Origin: Hyphomonas polymorpha PS728
GTDB lineage: Bacteria; Pseudomonadota; Alphaproteobacteria; Caulobacterales; Hyphomonadaceae
Direction of reading: 5' to 3'
DNA length: 34,957 nt
NCBI RefSeq assembly: GCF_000685315.1
Contig: NZ_ARYM01000034.1
Coordinates: forward strand, 1 to 34,957
This document shows, one piece after another, positions 15,705 to 25,355 of the stretch. The stretch's first letter is position 1. Every line of letters begins with the position of its first letter. The notes under the pieces were generated by a model. That model made no database searches, had not been told where the DNA came from, and was given only the letters and a program-made list of their open reading frames with translations. A program made the position numbers and the translations under genes.

Positions 15705-16859
15705 ATGGATTTCAATTTCACCGAAGAACAGACAATGATCCGCGACAGCCTCGCACGGCTGATCAAGGACCAGTATGATTTCGACACCCGCCGCAAGGTC
15801 GTTGCCTCGAAAGAGGGCTGGCGCCCGGAAATGTGGGCTCAGTTTGCTGAGCTCGGCCTGCTGGCTGCGCCATTCTCCGAAGAGGATGGTGGCCTCGGCG
15901 GCGGCCCGATCGATGCGATGGTCGTGATGGAAGAGTTCGGCAAGGGCCTCGTCGTCGAGCCGTTCCTGCAGACGGTCGTGCTGGCAGGCGGCTTCCTCAA
16001 GGCAGGCACCTCTGCCCAGAAGGAAGACCATCTGGCGGCGCTGATCTCCGGCGAGCGCGTGTTCGCCTTCGCCTATGCTGAGCCCAAGGGCCGCTACAAT
16101 CTGGCAGACCTTGAAACCACCGCCACGAAAGATGGCAGCGGCTGGAAGATCTCGGGCCACAAGGCGGTCGTGATCGGCGCGCCCTGGGCGTCTCACCTGA
16201 TCGTCACGGCACGGACTGCCGGTGACCGCCGCGATGCCAAGGGCGTCGGCGTGTTCATCGTTCCGAAGGATGCCGAGGGCGTCACCACGCGCGACTATCC
16301 GACCGTTGATGGCCGCCGCGCTTCGGAAGTCTATTTCGAAAACGTCACCGTTGGTGCAGATGCCGTCATCGGCGACGCGTCCGACAGCCTGGGCCTTGTC
16401 GAGAAGGTGACCGATGAAGCGATCGCCGCCCTCTGCGCCGAAGCTTGTGGCGCCATGAAAGTGGCCAATGCCCAGACGGTGGAATACTCAAAGACCCGTA
16501 AGCAGTTCGGCACACCGATCGGCAAGTTCCAGGTGCTTCAGCACCGCATGGCCGACATGTTCATTGAACATGAGCAGTCTGTTTCCATGACTTACATGGC
16601 CACGCTGAAGCTCGGCGAAGACGAAGTGACCCGCAAGAAGGCCGCTTCGGCAGCCAAGGTGCGCATCGGCCAGGGCGGCCGGTTCATCGGCCAGCAGTCG
16701 ATCCAGATCCATGGCGGCATGGGCATGACCGACGAGCTTGCCATCGGCCACTATTTCAAGCGCCTCACGATGATCGATTCCGAATTCGGCAATGTCGACC
16801 ATCACCTGAAGCGCTATACGGAACTGTCGGCAGCGGAAGCTGCTGTGGCGGCCGAATAA
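15705..16859 (+). CDS. Acyl-CoA dehydrogenase (second subunit)
   Basis: A 384-residue acyl-CoA dehydrogenase superfamily member, distinct from its neighbour. It starts MDFNFTEEQTMIRDSLARL and has LGLLAAPFSEEDGGLGGGP. The middle domain is degenerate: the usual EPGAGSD block reads AEPKGRYNLADLETTA. The C-terminal helices include YSKTRKQFGTPIGKFQVLQHRMADM and QIHGGMGMTDELAIGHYFKRL. It lacks the YEGT-type catalytic Glu at the C-terminus. GGGAGGAG about nine bases upstream supports the start. Co-transcription with the preceding gene and the mixed conservation of active-site blocks suggest one heteromeric enzyme. Confidence 0.92.
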   Translation: MDFNFTEEQTMIRDSLARLIKDQYDFDTRRKVVASKEGWRPEMWAQFAELGLLAAPFSEEDGGLGGGPIDAMVVMEEFGKGLVVEPFLQTVVLAGGFLKAGTSAQKEDHLAALISGERVFAFAYAEPKGRYNLADLETTATKDGSGWKISGHKAVVIGAPWASHLIVTARTAGDRRDAKGVGVFIVPKDAEGVTTRDYPTVDGRRASEVYFENVTVGADAVIGDASDSLGLVEKVTDEAIAALCAEACGAMKVANAQTVEYSKTRKQFGTPIGKFQVLQHRMADMFIEHEQSVSMTYMATLKLGEDEVTRKKAASAAKVRIGQGGRFIGQQSIQIHGGMGMTDELAIGHYFKRLTMIDSEFGNVDHHLKRYTELSAAEAAVAAE

Positions 16860-16891
16860 GCCTTCCTGCGCCTCGCGGCCTTAAAATCTGC

Positions 16892-16922
16892 AGCGGGGTG
16901 GTCCATTTTGGGCCACCCCGCT
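16892..16922 (+). terminator. Hairpin terminator after the acyl-CoA dehydrogenase pair
   Basis: AGCGGGGTGG (16892-16901) pairs perfectly with CCACCCCGCT (16913-16922), followed by TTGCTTTC. The T-tract is modest. Confidence 0.8.
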
Positions 16923-17085
16923 TTGCTTTCCGGGCGCCGGGCAGTCGGCCCGGAAGTTGCATCCGCAGCGTTCAACTCTGGCCGTTTATGCCTGATCTGG
17001 CTGCTTTTGCGTCGCCGTCCCGCTCGGGATCGTGGTAAACGCGGTCACTGAAAGGTCCTTCCGGCCCAGCCAATGGAGAGCAGAC

Positions 17086-18087
17086 TTGACCCTTCGCAGC
17101 CCGTCCGAACGCAGGAAAATCCTGGTCGCGATCCCGACCTACCGGCGGAACGAGATGCTGGAGCGTCTGCTAGACAGCCTGAACAAGCTTGTCCCGCCAG
17201 AAAATGCGGATGTCAGCATAGCAGTAATTGACAACGACAAGTCCGGAGGGGCCCGCCCTGTGGCCGAGAAGTGGAAGGCCCAGTTCTCGATGCCGTTGCT
17301 CTACGAGATGGAGACAGCGCCGGGCGTGACCCATGTGCGCAATCATGCGCTCAAGATGGCGGCTGATTTCGATCTGCTGGCCTTTATCGATGATGACGAG
17401 TTTGCCGCCCCTGAATGGCTGGCGGCACTGGTTGCGCGATATGACGAGACGAAGGCTGGTGCCGTTTTCGGACCGGTCTGGTCAATCTATCCGGACTCGA
17501 CACCGCAATGGATGCGGGAATGGAACGTCCATGCCATCAAGATCACCGAGACCCGTGATCGCACAGACCCCGGCGGCAGCGGCAACAGTCTGATGGACAT
17601 GCATGTCGTGCGCAAGCTTGGCCTCTCTTTTGACGCGCGCCTGTCAAAGATGGGCGGCGAAGATACGCTGTTCTTCTACCAGATGCAGGATCAGGGCTAT
17701 CGCCTCACCCAGACGAAGGATGCCTCCGTCTATGAACATGTGCCGGAAGACCGGGCGCGTGTCGGCTGGCTGTTCCGGCGCTGGTATCGCTACGGCATTA
17801 CCGATGCCCTGATCGTCTCCCGCCATTGCTCACTGCGGGTGGCGCGCCTCAAGGCCGCCCTGAACGGCGCGGCTCGCATCGCCGTGGGGGGGCTCATGGT
17901 GGCCGGCGCAACGGTTGCCACGCTGGGCCGCAACAAACGGGCGATTTACAGCCAGTTCTTCACGCTATGCCGCGGGTTCGGCATGGTCACGTTTGCCTTC
18001 GGTGGCAGCTATGAGGAATACGGGAGCGCGCTTACCCGCCCCCAGTTCGACGCTGACATAGGCGCTGTGACCGGCGCCCGGAGCTGA
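17086..18087 (+). CDS. Family 2 glycosyltransferase
   Basis: A GT-A fold glycosyltransferase. The N-terminal nucleotide-sugar domain has KILVAIPTYRRNEMLERLLDSL, VIDNDKSGGA, a metal-binding DxD-type motif in LLAFIDDDEFAAPEWL, and GGEDTLFFYQMQDQGYRL in the acceptor region. A hydrophobic segment near residues 275-300 (AARIAVGGLMVAGATVATLG) may anchor it in the membrane. Sugar and acceptor are unknown. I prefer the TTG at 17086 because GGAG lies seven bases upstream and the family's conserved region starts soon after; a GTG at 17032 would add 18 residues. No other envelope polysaccharide gene is nearby. Confidence 0.88.
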   Translation: MTLRSPSERRKILVAIPTYRRNEMLERLLDSLNKLVPPENADVSIAVIDNDKSGGARPVAEKWKAQFSMPLLYEMETAPGVTHVRNHALKMAADFDLLAFIDDDEFAAPEWLAALVARYDETKAGAVFGPVWSIYPDSTPQWMREWNVHAIKITETRDRTDPGGSGNSLMDMHVVRKLGLSFDARLSKMGGEDTLFFYQMQDQGYRLTQTKDASVYEHVPEDRARVGWLFRRWYRYGITDALIVSRHCSLRVARLKAALNGAARIAVGGLMVAGATVATLGRNKRAIYSQFFTLCRGFGMVTFAFGGSYEEYGSALTRPQFDADIGAVTGARS

Positions 18088-18091
18088 CAGC

Positions 18092-18877
18092 TCAGCCTTG
18101 AGCCCAGTAATGCTCAAGGCTTGAGGCAATCGCTTCGCATTTGGCGCGTGCTTCTGCAGGGGCGCCATAAGCAACCATGGCAGATCCTTCGATCGAGCTT
18201 TCCGTGCCTGTTGCAACTGGCCAGCGGGCGCCAACGATCATCGCATCGCCGAGTGTCGCCAGGTATTCGCCAAACTCCGCTTCGCGGCCATCCCGGAACA
18301 GGGGCAGCCAGAGGATCAGCAGGGCATCCGGCCAGCGCTTCAGTGCCTTGGGGGTCCAGAGCGCCAGCGCTTCGATGTCCCGGTGGGTTTCATAGCTGGG
18401 GTCAACCAGAACGACCATCCGTTCACCCGCGCGGGGGGCCAGTCTCAGCGCGCCGGAATAGCCATCGGCCTTCTGTATACGGATACGGTCATCACCCTTC
18501 ATCGCCTCGTTCAGCGCGGCATTTTCCTGCGGGTGAAGTTCGAACAGAACCATTCGCGCGGACTTGGGCAACAGGGTTTGGGCCAGTGAAGGTGACCCGG
18601 GATAGTCCTTTACGCTGCGCGCATTGACCAGTTTCATCCACTGGGACAGCGGCTTGGGCGCCTTGCCCTTCATCAGGTCGATCACGCCATCGTCGGACTC
18701 GCCCCGCTTGCGCGCCTGGGCGTTTGTAAGATCATACCGTCCGCGTCCGGAATGGGTCTCAACATAGAAAATCGGGCGGGCGCCTGCTGCAGCCGTCCGC
18801 AGCAAGGTATCGTGTACGGCGTGCTTGAGCACATCCGCGCGATTTCCGGCATGAAAGCCATGCTGATAGGAAAGCAT
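18092..18877 (-). CDS. rlmJ: 23S rRNA (adenine-2030-N6)-methyltransferase
   Basis: RlmJ methylates A2030 of 23S rRNA during ribosome assembly. The 261-residue protein starts with the family signature MLSYQHGFHAGNRADVLKH, followed by FYVETHSGRGRYDL (SAM motif I region) and the catalytic motif DPSYE at 159-163 in place of the more usual DPPYE. That Ser variant occurs in the family and leaves the catalytic Asp intact. It ends five bases from the convergent glycosyltransferase stop. Confidence 0.93.
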   Translation of the reverse strand: MLSYQHGFHAGNRADVLKHAVHDTLLRTAAAGARPIFYVETHSGRGRYDLTNAQARKRGESDDGVIDLMKGKAPKPLSQWMKLVNARSVKDYPGSPSLAQTLLPKSARMVLFELHPQENAALNEAMKGDDRIRIQKADGYSGALRLAPRAGERMVVLVDPSYETHRDIEALALWTPKALKRWPDALLILWLPLFRDGREAEFGEYLATLGDAMIVGARWPVATGTESSIEGSAMVAYGAPAEARAKCEAIASSLEHYWAQG

Positions 18878-18919
18878 GTCGTCTCTCTTGTTCCTGAGAG
18901 TGGGGCAGGGCCCGCCGGC

Positions 18920-20656
18920 TTATTCGCCGGCGAGGCTTGCTTTGCGGGCTGTTTCGAACTCGTTACCCGGATACCAGGTCGGCCAGGTGGCGGAGTTCGC
19001 GATGCGCAGGCCAACTTCATAAAGCGCCTGAACATCTTCCTCGAAGCCGGAAAGATCCCAGCTGTCGGAATATTCGTCCATCGGCTTGTGGTAGCGCTCG
19101 GCGGTGTAGGCGGCTGCGGCGGCCCGGCCCGCGGCCAATCCACCCTCGCGCTTGTCTTCGCCGCCATCGGCATACAGCATCGGCACGCCTTTCTTGGCGA
19201 GCGAGATATGGTCGGAGCGGTAGAAATAGCCCGCTTCCGGCCGGCCATCCGGCGTAACGATGCGATCCTGCGCGACGAGCACATCCTTCAGGATGTCCTC
19301 AAGCTCGGAGGCGCCATAGCCGATCACGGTCATGTCCCTGGTGCGGCCCATCGGTAGCGCGCCGTCGATGTTGACGCCTGCCACGACCTTGTTGAACGGC
19401 ACTGTTGGATTGTTGGCGAAATACTCCGACCCAAGAAGGCCGGACTCTTCCAGGGTCCAGAACAGGAACATGGTCGAGCGTTCTGTGGGCTCGGCCTTCA
19501 TCGCTTCAGCGATTTCGAGAATGGCGGCAGTGCCCGTCGCATTGTCTACGGCGCCGTTATAAATCTGGTCGGCATAGAAGTCCTCTCCCGGCGCGCCCTG
19601 CTTCATGCCCAGGTGATCCCAATGCGCCGTATAGAGAACATATTCATCCGGCGTATTGGTGCCCGGCAAAATGCCGATCACGTTGCGGCTGCTGAGCTTG
19701 TCGATCGTCTGATGGATTTCGCCCCGTGCCTTCACGCCCTCAAGCGGAACGGGCTGGAACCCCGGCGTCTTGGCCGCCGTTTTCATGGCTTCAAAATCGA
19801 GGCCTGCCTTGGCAAACATCTCAACGGCCACATCGCGCTGGATCCAGCCTTCCATCATGGCGCGGTCTTCCCCGCCGTTCGGGCGCACCAGATCAGACTG
19901 CGCGCCGCTCCAGGAATTGGCGACAACATCCCAGCCATAAGCGGCAGGTTCGGTTTCGTGCACAATCAGCGCAGCGGTTGCCCCTTGGCGCGCGGCTTCC
20001 TCGAACTTGTAGGTCCAGCGGCCATAATAAGTCATGGCCTTGCCATTGAAGAGAGCCGGGTCGCCGGTGGCAAAGCCTGGATCGTTGACGAGGATCACAA
20101 CCGTCTTGCCGGCATAGTCCTGGCCCGCATAGTCGTCCCAGCTGTATTCCGGGGCAACGGCGCCGTAGCCGACAAACACCAGATCGCTCGGCTCGAAGGA
20201 AATATGATCGGCATTCTGCCGCTTGGTCCAGACCACCGCCTGATCCTTAAGGGCGAGCGACAATTCATCCTGATCCGGCCAGGTGAGAACGAGGCTGGAG
20301 GTGGCCGGGTCTACAGTCTGGTTCACCATATCGACCTGCTGAAACCAGCTGCCATTGTCGCCGCCCGGCTGAAGGCCGATGCGGGCGAGTTCAGCGGCGA
20401 TCCAGGCGGCAGAGGCTTCGCCGGCAGGTGTGCCGGGGCCACGGCCCTCGAACACATCGTCGGCCAGTGTCTTCACGCGCACGGCAATGTCTGCTGCCGT
20501 GATTTCCGGCACGGTGCCTTCCGGCAGGGGCAGCAGCAGCTCTTCGGCAGGCGGCTGGGGAGTTTCCGGCGCGGCTGCGGGGGCAGAAGGCGCCGATGGC
20601 GAACAGGCAGCCAGCGCAAGGGCGGCGGCCGTGAAGCTGAGATGTTTCATTTTCAT
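18920..20656 (-). CDS. M28-family metallopeptidase lipoprotein
   Basis: A 578-residue exported peptidase. The lipobox ends at Cys18 (LALAAC), followed by a Pro/Ala-rich linker. A PA-type insert domain lies roughly at residues 150-270 (VFVGYGAVAPEYSWDDYAGQDY). The di-zinc M28 catalytic core carries VLYTAHWDHLG, GAVDNATGTAAILEIAEA, FLFWTLEESGLLGSEYFA and FYRSDHISLAKKGVPMLY, holding the His-Asp-Glu-Glu/Asp-His ligand set. Family members are aminopeptidases. The lipid anchor puts it at the cell envelope, likely serving peptide scavenging. It is divergent from the hydrolase pair at 20847. Confidence 0.93.
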   Translation of the reverse strand: MKMKHLSFTAAALALAACSPSAPSAPAAAPETPQPPAEELLLPLPEGTVPEITAADIAVRVKTLADDVFEGRGPGTPAGEASAAWIAAELARIGLQPGGDNGSWFQQVDMVNQTVDPATSSLVLTWPDQDELSLALKDQAVVWTKRQNADHISFEPSDLVFVGYGAVAPEYSWDDYAGQDYAGKTVVILVNDPGFATGDPALFNGKAMTYYGRWTYKFEEAARQGATAALIVHETEPAAYGWDVVANSWSGAQSDLVRPNGGEDRAMMEGWIQRDVAVEMFAKAGLDFEAMKTAAKTPGFQPVPLEGVKARGEIHQTIDKLSSRNVIGILPGTNTPDEYVLYTAHWDHLGMKQGAPGEDFYADQIYNGAVDNATGTAAILEIAEAMKAEPTERSTMFLFWTLEESGLLGSEYFANNPTVPFNKVVAGVNIDGALPMGRTRDMTVIGYGASELEDILKDVLVAQDRIVTPDGRPEAGYFYRSDHISLAKKGVPMLYADGGEDKREGGLAAGRAAAAAYTAERYHKPMDEYSDSWDLSGFEEDVQALYEVGLRIANSATWPTWYPGNEFETARKASLAGE

Positions 20657-20846
20657 TTGAACGGTTCCCCGTCAGGATTCTTGGATGCCCCGGTCTCGCA
20701 TGCCGGGCGCTGCCGGGCAAGCAAGGCGCCCCGGCGCCCGCCTGCTGCTGCCGTGCCGGTGCCCTATCTGCAAAAATGCCCTATATCCCTCAGGCGCCGT
20801 TCATCGGCCGCTGCGATGATGGCGCCGAACCTGTTTGGAATAGACA

Positions 20847-21941
20847 ATGACGATTGATGTTGTGCCTTCTGTCTTGCGCCCGCTGACCAGAGGCGTTCTC
20901 CGGCTCGCCGCCATGGTGATTGCATCGCTCTCGGTGGCTGTTGCGGCCTGCGCTACGCCGGTCACGCAGGGCGCGCTCACCCCCCTCGGGCAGGTGGCGC
21001 CTGCCTTTATTCCGGAAAGAAACCAGTTCATTGCTCAGGACGGCGCCCGTCTCGGGCTTACCGTCTGGCCCGCGGAAGGCAGCGACAGCCCCGAATATGT
21101 CGTGGTCGGCGTCCATGGTATGAACGATTACGCCAACGCCTTCCACATGGCCGCGCCCTATTGGGCCAAACACGGCGTCACCACCTACGCCTACGATCAG
21201 CGCGGCTTTGGCCGGTCTCCCAACAAGGGCATCTGGCCGGAGGAGGAGCTGCTGCGGGAAGATCTGCGCACGGCAGTCGATGTTGCGCGGGCCCGCCACC
21301 CCGGCGCCATCATCACGGTCGTCGGCATCTCCATGGGCGGCTCGGTCACGCTGACGGCCTTCGGATCAGACCGCCCGCCGAAAGCGGACCGGCTCATCGT
21401 TTCTGGGCCTGGCCTGCGTGGCTGGGGTGCCATCAACCCGCTTTATCGGGTCAGCCTGTGGGCTTCGGCCCATGCGAATCCGGACTGGCTCGTCGTCCCG
21501 CCTGTGGGCCTCGTGAAGATCGAGCCTTCAGACAACAACGCCATGCTCCGCCGCACCTGGTCTGACCCGCACATGACCTACCGGACACGCATTGATCAGG
21601 TCTACGGTCTCGTCGCTCTGATGGAAAATGCCAACAATGCCGTCGCCCGCCTGAAGCCCAACGTGCCGACGCTGATTTCCTACGGCGCAAAGGATATCGT
21701 TATCCCCGAGAACGGGGTGCGCCGCGCCGCTGGCATTCTCCCCTCCTTCGTGCGGACGGTCTATTATCCCAACGGATACCATATGCTGCTGCGGGATCTT
21801 CAGGCAGAGCGTGTGCATGCCGATTATCTGGCCTTCATGAAAGACCCTGCCGCCGCGTTGCCAAGCGGCGAGGGAGAGTGGCCGTTCCGTGAAGGGTGCA
21901 AGCATTGGGCGGCTGCAGATCGTCCGCCTGTGGCATGCTGA
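20847..21941 (+). CDS. Alpha/beta hydrolase lipoprotein (lysophospholipase-like)
   Basis: A 364-residue serine hydrolase of the monoacylglycerol lipase/lysophospholipase type. The N-terminus is hydrophobic with a lipobox ending at Cys35 (SVAVAAC). The catalytic elements are the oxyanion region [23 protein letters not shown], nucleophile Ser162 in VGISMGGS, an Asp in SYGAKDIVIP and a His in YPNGYHMLLRD. The substrate is unknown. The next gene, nine bases downstream, encodes a close paralogue without the lipid anchor. The C-terminal tail has two cysteines (REGCKHW and a terminal AC). Confidence 0.9.
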   Translation: MTIDVVPSVLRPLTRGVLRLAAMVIASLSVAVAACATPVTQGALTPLGQVAPAFIPERNQFIAQDGARLGLTVWPAEGSDSPEYVVVGVHGMNDYANAFHMAAPYWAKHGVTTYAYDQRGFGRSPNKGIWPEEELLREDLRTAVDVARARHPGAIITVVGISMGGSVTLTAFGSDRPPKADRLIVSGPGLRGWGAINPLYRVSLWASAHANPDWLVVPPVGLVKIEPSDNNAMLRRTWSDPHMTYRTRIDQVYGLVALMENANNAVARLKPNVPTLISYGAKDIVIPENGVRRAAGILPSFVRTVYYPNGYHMLLRDLQAERVHADYLAFMKDPAAALPSGEGEWPFREGCKHWAAADRPPVAC

Positions 21942-21950
21942 TCGCGCCTC

Positions 21951-22844
21951 ATGGCGGCTTTCCTTGACGATGAAGAGGCCATGATCGCGCAGGACGGCGC
22001 GCGCCTTGGCCTGACTGTCTGGAACGCGGAGGGGGCTGCGCCGCCGGCCCATGTCATCGTCGGCGTTCATGGCATGAACAATTACGCAGGCGAGTTCCGC
22101 CTCGCCGCGCCCGAATGGGCCGCGCAGGGCAGGGCGGTCTATGCGTATGACCAGCGCGGCTTTGGCCGGTCGGAAGGACGTGGCCACTGGGCAGAGGAGG
22201 AGCTGATGCGGGAAGACCTCCGCACGGCGGTCAGTCTCGCCAAAGCGCGGCATCCGGACGTGCCGCTTACCGTCATTGGTATCTCCATGGGCGCGGCCGT
22301 TGCGATCACAGCTTTTGCTTCAGATCGCCCGCCTGAGGCAGACCGGCTCATCCTCTCCGGCCCCGGCCTGCGGGGGTGGGGCGCGCTGGATGCTGCCTCT
22401 GCCGGCGCATTGCGGCTGCTGACGGCTCTCAGCCCTGGCCTGATCGTCAGCGCACCGGCCTTCGTGAAGCCGAAAATGTCCGACAATGCCGTTTTCCTCC
22501 GCCTCCAGGACGCCGATCCGTTGCACGCCCGGATCAACCGGGTGGATCAGATTGCCGGCGCCGTGAATTTGATGGAGCGCGCTCATGAGGCCGCCAGCAT
22601 GTTGCCGGAAGGTTTGCCAGTGCTCGCTTCCTATGGGGCGCATGACCGGGTTGTGCCCCCTGCCGGACCGGGCCGGACGCTGAAACGCTTCCCGCCGAAT
22701 GTCCGCACGGTGTATTACCCTGACGGATACCATGTCCTTCTGAGCGATAATCAGAGGCACAAAGTAATCGCTGACTATGCGGCATTCATGGACAATCCGG
22801 GCGCTGATTTGCCCAGTGGTTGCGGCAGTTGGCCGTTCCGTTAG
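21951..22844 (+). CDS. Alpha/beta hydrolase, unanchored paralogue of the preceding gene
   Basis: A 297-residue hydrolase collinear with the upstream gene from residue 11 on, with a constant 50-residue offset through the catalytic core. [13 protein letters not shown] is identical in both. The nucleophile is Ser112 in IGISMGAA, the acid is in [10 protein letters not shown] and the His is in [11 protein letters not shown]. There is no signal peptide or lipobox, so it is probably cytoplasmic while its neighbour is exported. The pair looks like a tandem duplication followed by a change in location. The start is the first ATG, nine bases after the upstream stop; no strong ribosome site is visible, so coupling is likely. 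Confidence 0.88.
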   Translation: MAAFLDDEEAMIAQDGARLGLTVWNAEGAAPPAHVIVGVHGMNNYAGEFRLAAPEWAAQGRAVYAYDQRGFGRSEGRGHWAEEELMREDLRTAVSLAKARHPDVPLTVIGISMGAAVAITAFASDRPPEADRLILSGPGLRGWGALDAASAGALRLLTALSPGLIVSAPAFVKPKMSDNAVFLRLQDADPLHARINRVDQIAGAVNLMERAHEAASMLPEGLPVLASYGAHDRVVPPAGPGRTLKRFPPNVRTVYYPDGYHVLLSDNQRHKVIADYAAFMDNPGADLPSGCGSWPFR

Positions 22845-22962
22845 GGATTACGAGCTATTCCACAGCAGGCGCGGCCTTGCGGTCGCCGGTGAATGGACAA
22901 ATATAAGGGCATCTGCCAATCCTGCAGGTGGCGATTCAGCCCTGATCCACAAGGCCATTTTT

Positions 22963-23586
22963 ATGTCGACATCTTATGAGACCGCTCTCAACCTTGTTCC
23001 AATGGTCGTCGAGCAGACGAGCCGGGGTGAGCGCGCGTTCGACATCTTCTCGCGCCTCCTCAAGGAGCGCATTATTTTTGTCACCGGCGGTATTGATGAC
23101 GGTGTGGCCTCCCTGATCACGGCGCAGCTTCTGTTCCTCGAATCCGAGAACCCGAAGCGCGAGATTGCCATGTATATCAACAGCCCCGGCGGTTACGTCT
23201 CGTCCGGCCTCGCGATCTACGACACCATGCAGTATGTCCGCTGCCCGATTTCCACCGTGTGTATCGGCCAGGCCGCCTCAATGGGCTCGCTCCTCCTTGC
23301 CGCCGGGGAAAATGGCATGCGGATCGCCCTGCCGAATGCCCGTGTGATGCTGCACCAGCCGTCCGGGGGCTATTCAGGCGTCGCTACGGATATCGAGCGC
23401 CACGCAGAAGAGATCATCGAACTCAAGCGCCGGTTGAACGAGATTTACGTCAAACATACCGGCCAGAATTACGAAACTGTTGAAAGAAAGCTCGATCGCG
23501 ACACGTTCCTGACGGCTCAGGAAGCCATGGAATTCGGGATCGTTGACAAGGTTTATGAACGCCGCACTGCCGAAGAAGAAAAATAA
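22963..23586 (+). CDS. clpP: ATP-dependent Clp protease proteolytic subunit
   Basis: ClpP forms the double-heptamer chamber that degrades proteins fed by ClpX, encoded next. The 207-residue protein has [19 protein letters not shown] (72-90), catalytic Ser106 in [10 protein letters not shown], His131 in VMLHQPSGG and the catalytic Asp in KLDRDTF (178-180). ATG 22963 matches the family N-terminus; the frame opens earlier but without similarity. A possible promoter lies upstream: TTGCGG at 22877 and TATAAG at 22902 with 19-base spacing, where CTTG followed by the AT-rich box could also be read as a heat-shock-type promoter. Confidence 0.97.
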   Translation: MSTSYETALNLVPMVVEQTSRGERAFDIFSRLLKERIIFVTGGIDDGVASLITAQLLFLESENPKREIAMYINSPGGYVSSGLAIYDTMQYVRCPISTVCIGQAASMGSLLLAAGENGMRIALPNARVMLHQPSGGYSGVATDIERHAEEIIELKRRLNEIYVKHTGQNYETVERKLDRDTFLTAQEAMEFGIVDKVYERRTAEEEK

Positions 23587-23612
23587 TAGCGTTTCTTTCA
23601 AGGTGCGGCCCA

Positions 23613-23625
23613 GCCCTTGCAGGGC
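23613..23625. other. Short hairpin in the clpP-clpX intergenic region
   Basis: GCCCT-TGC-AGGGC follows the clpP stop by 27 bases. It has no T-tract, so it is more likely a processing or pausing structure than a full terminator. A second perfect dyad, TGGGCTT-A-AAGCCCA, lies at 23667-23681, 31 bases before clpX. Confidence 0.4.
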
Positions 23626-23711
23626 AGGCGAACGGCTTTATTGTCTAAAGAAAGACCATGCTTGGCTGGGCTTAAAGCCCACGTTAAACCTTGTGTGGCA
23701 GTGAGGACCGC

Positions 23712-24974
23712 ATGACCAAACCAAACGGCTCCGGCGATTCGAAGAACACGCTGTACTGTTCCTTCTGCGGCAAGAGCCAGCATGAGGTTAAGAAACTCAT
23801 TGCCGGACCGACCGTGTTCATCTGCGATGAGTGCGTCGAACTCTGCATGGACATCATCCGCGAGGAAAACAAAACCTCTGCGATCAAATCCCGCGATGGC
23901 GTGCCGACTCCGCAGGAAATCTGCGATGTTCTCGACGATTACGTGATCGGGCAGCGCTATGCCAAGCGCATTCTCTCCGTTGCCGTGCACAACCATTACA
24001 AGCGCCTCTCCCATTCGGGAAAATCCGATGGGGTGGAGCTGTCGAAATCCAATATTCTGCTCATCGGCCCGACAGGGTGCGGCAAGACGCTGCTCGCTCA
24101 GACGCTGGCCCGTATCCTTGACGTGCCCTTCACCATGGCCGACGCCACCACGCTTACCGAAGCAGGCTATGTCGGTGAGGATGTGGAAAACATCGTCCTG
24201 AAGCTGCTGCAGGCGGCGGACTATAACGTTGAGCGCGCCCAGCGCGGCATCGTCTATATCGACGAGATCGACAAGATCAGCCGTAAGTCGGACAACCCCT
24301 CGATCACGCGCGACGTATCGGGTGAGGGCGTCCAGCAGGCGTTGCTGAAGATCATGGAAGGCACCGTGGCCGCCGTTCCGCCTCAAGGCGGCCGGAAACA
24401 TCCGCAGCAGGAATTCCTGCAGGTGGACACCACGAACATCCTCTTCATCTGCGGCGGCGCGTTTGCCGGCCTCGAGAAGATCATCGCTGCGCGCGGTGAG
24501 AACGCCTCGATCGGCTTCGGCGCCACCATCAAGAGCGGAGAAGAGCGCGGTGTTGGCGCAACCCTCCGTGAAGTGGAGCCGGAAGACCTTCAGAAATTCG
24601 GCCTGATCCCGGAATTCATCGGCCGTCTGCCGGTTCTGGCAACGCTGGAAGATCTCGACGAGAAGGCCCTGATCCAGATCCTGACCCAGCCGAAGAACGC
24701 CCTGCTCAAGCAGTATCAGCGCCTCTTCGACATGGAGAACGTCCAGCTCACCTTCACGCCGGAAGCGCTCACGGCTGTTGCCCGCCGCGCCATCACCCGG
24801 AAAACCGGTGCGCGCGGTCTGCGCTCGATCATGGAATCGATCCTGCTCGATACGATGTTCGAACTGCCCAACCTGCGCGGCGTGGAAGAAGTCGTGATCA
24901 ATGCTGAAGTCGTCGAAGGCAATGCCGAGCCGCTTTATGTGCACGCCTCCAAAAGCCAGACCGAAGCGGGTTAG
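23712..24974 (+). CDS. clpX: Clp protease ATP-binding subunit ClpX
   Basis: AAA+ unfoldase that recognises substrates and threads them into ClpP. The 420-residue protein has the N-terminal zinc domain (Cys16, Cys19, Cys38, Cys41), Walker A GPTGCGKT (119-126), pore loop GYVG (152-155), Walker B VYIDEID (181-187), the ClpP-docking IGF loop (267-269 in NASIGFGA) and sensor 2 [10 protein letters not shown]. All functional elements are intact. I chose ATG 23712 because the frame upstream has no similarity; the family begins with MTK/MxK followed by the zinc domain. Confidence 0.98.
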   Translation: MTKPNGSGDSKNTLYCSFCGKSQHEVKKLIAGPTVFICDECVELCMDIIREENKTSAIKSRDGVPTPQEICDVLDDYVIGQRYAKRILSVAVHNHYKRLSHSGKSDGVELSKSNILLIGPTGCGKTLLAQTLARILDVPFTMADATTLTEAGYVGEDVENIVLKLLQAADYNVERAQRGIVYIDEIDKISRKSDNPSITRDVSGEGVQQALLKIMEGTVAAVPPQGGRKHPQQEFLQVDTTNILFICGGAFAGLEKIIAARGENASIGFGATIKSGEERGVGATLREVEPEDLQKFGLIPEFIGRLPVLATLEDLDEKALIQILTQPKNALLKQYQRLFDMENVQLTFTPEALTAVARRAITRKTGARGLRSIMESILLDTMFELPNLRGVEEVVINAEVVEGNAEPLYVHASKSQTEAG

Positions 24975-25002
24975 CCGTTCGTCAAAAGATATTCCTGATG
25001 CC

Positions 25003-25026
25003 TGCCCGGCCCCGCCGCGGCGGGCA
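25003..25026 (+). terminator. Probable terminator downstream of clpX
   Basis: CCCGC-CGCG-GCGGG (25011-25024) forms a very GC-rich hairpin, framed by TGCCCG and CGGGCA, then CATTTCATTT. The tail is only partly T-rich. It lies between two convergent genes. Confidence 0.55.
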
Positions 25027-25039
25027 TTTCATTTCTGGC

Positions 25040-25300
25040 TCAACGGTCATGCGCGCCGGTGCGGTGCAGGATGCGGGCAAAGGCCGGCGGCATGTATTTC
25101 TCGGATTTCTCCATCCACCGGTCGAGCCGGGGATGCCGGGCCCTGCGGCGATGCAACCAGCTGCGCGCCGTGGTCGAATTGGCCACCAGCAACGCCACTC
25201 CTCCCAGGATGAGGACGGCGCCCACCGGCACCGGTGTCCAGAACAAAGGCAAGCCCAATAATATCAGCAGCACGCCGACAAGCTTGTAAAAAAGCGCCAT
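25040..25300 (-). CDS. Small membrane protein (PGPGW-like)
   Basis: An 86-residue protein with two hydrophobic segments (LVGVLLILLGLPLFW and VGAVLILGGVALLVA) joined by a short Pro-rich turn, then a basic cytoplasmic-looking tail (HRRRARHP). The layout resembles the PGPGW family of small transmembrane proteins, but the match is loose. It is convergent with clpX and lies 55 bases downstream of the metallophosphoesterase gene on the same strand, so the two may be co-transcribed. Function unknown. Confidence 0.65.
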   Translation of the reverse strand: MALFYKLVGVLLILLGLPLFWTPVPVGAVLILGGVALLVANSTTARSWLHRRRARHPRLDRWMEKSEKYMPPAFARILHRTGAHDR

Positions 25301-25355
25301 CGCTGTCTCCGTAAACTGGCTGTATCCCAGCCTAACGGTTCACACGCAGATGAGT

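Noticed and set aside
23672..23687. TTAA-N8-TTAA upstream of clpX as a CtrA site
   Set aside because: CtrA sites need seven bases between the half-sites; here there are eight, and one half lies inside a separate perfect dyad.
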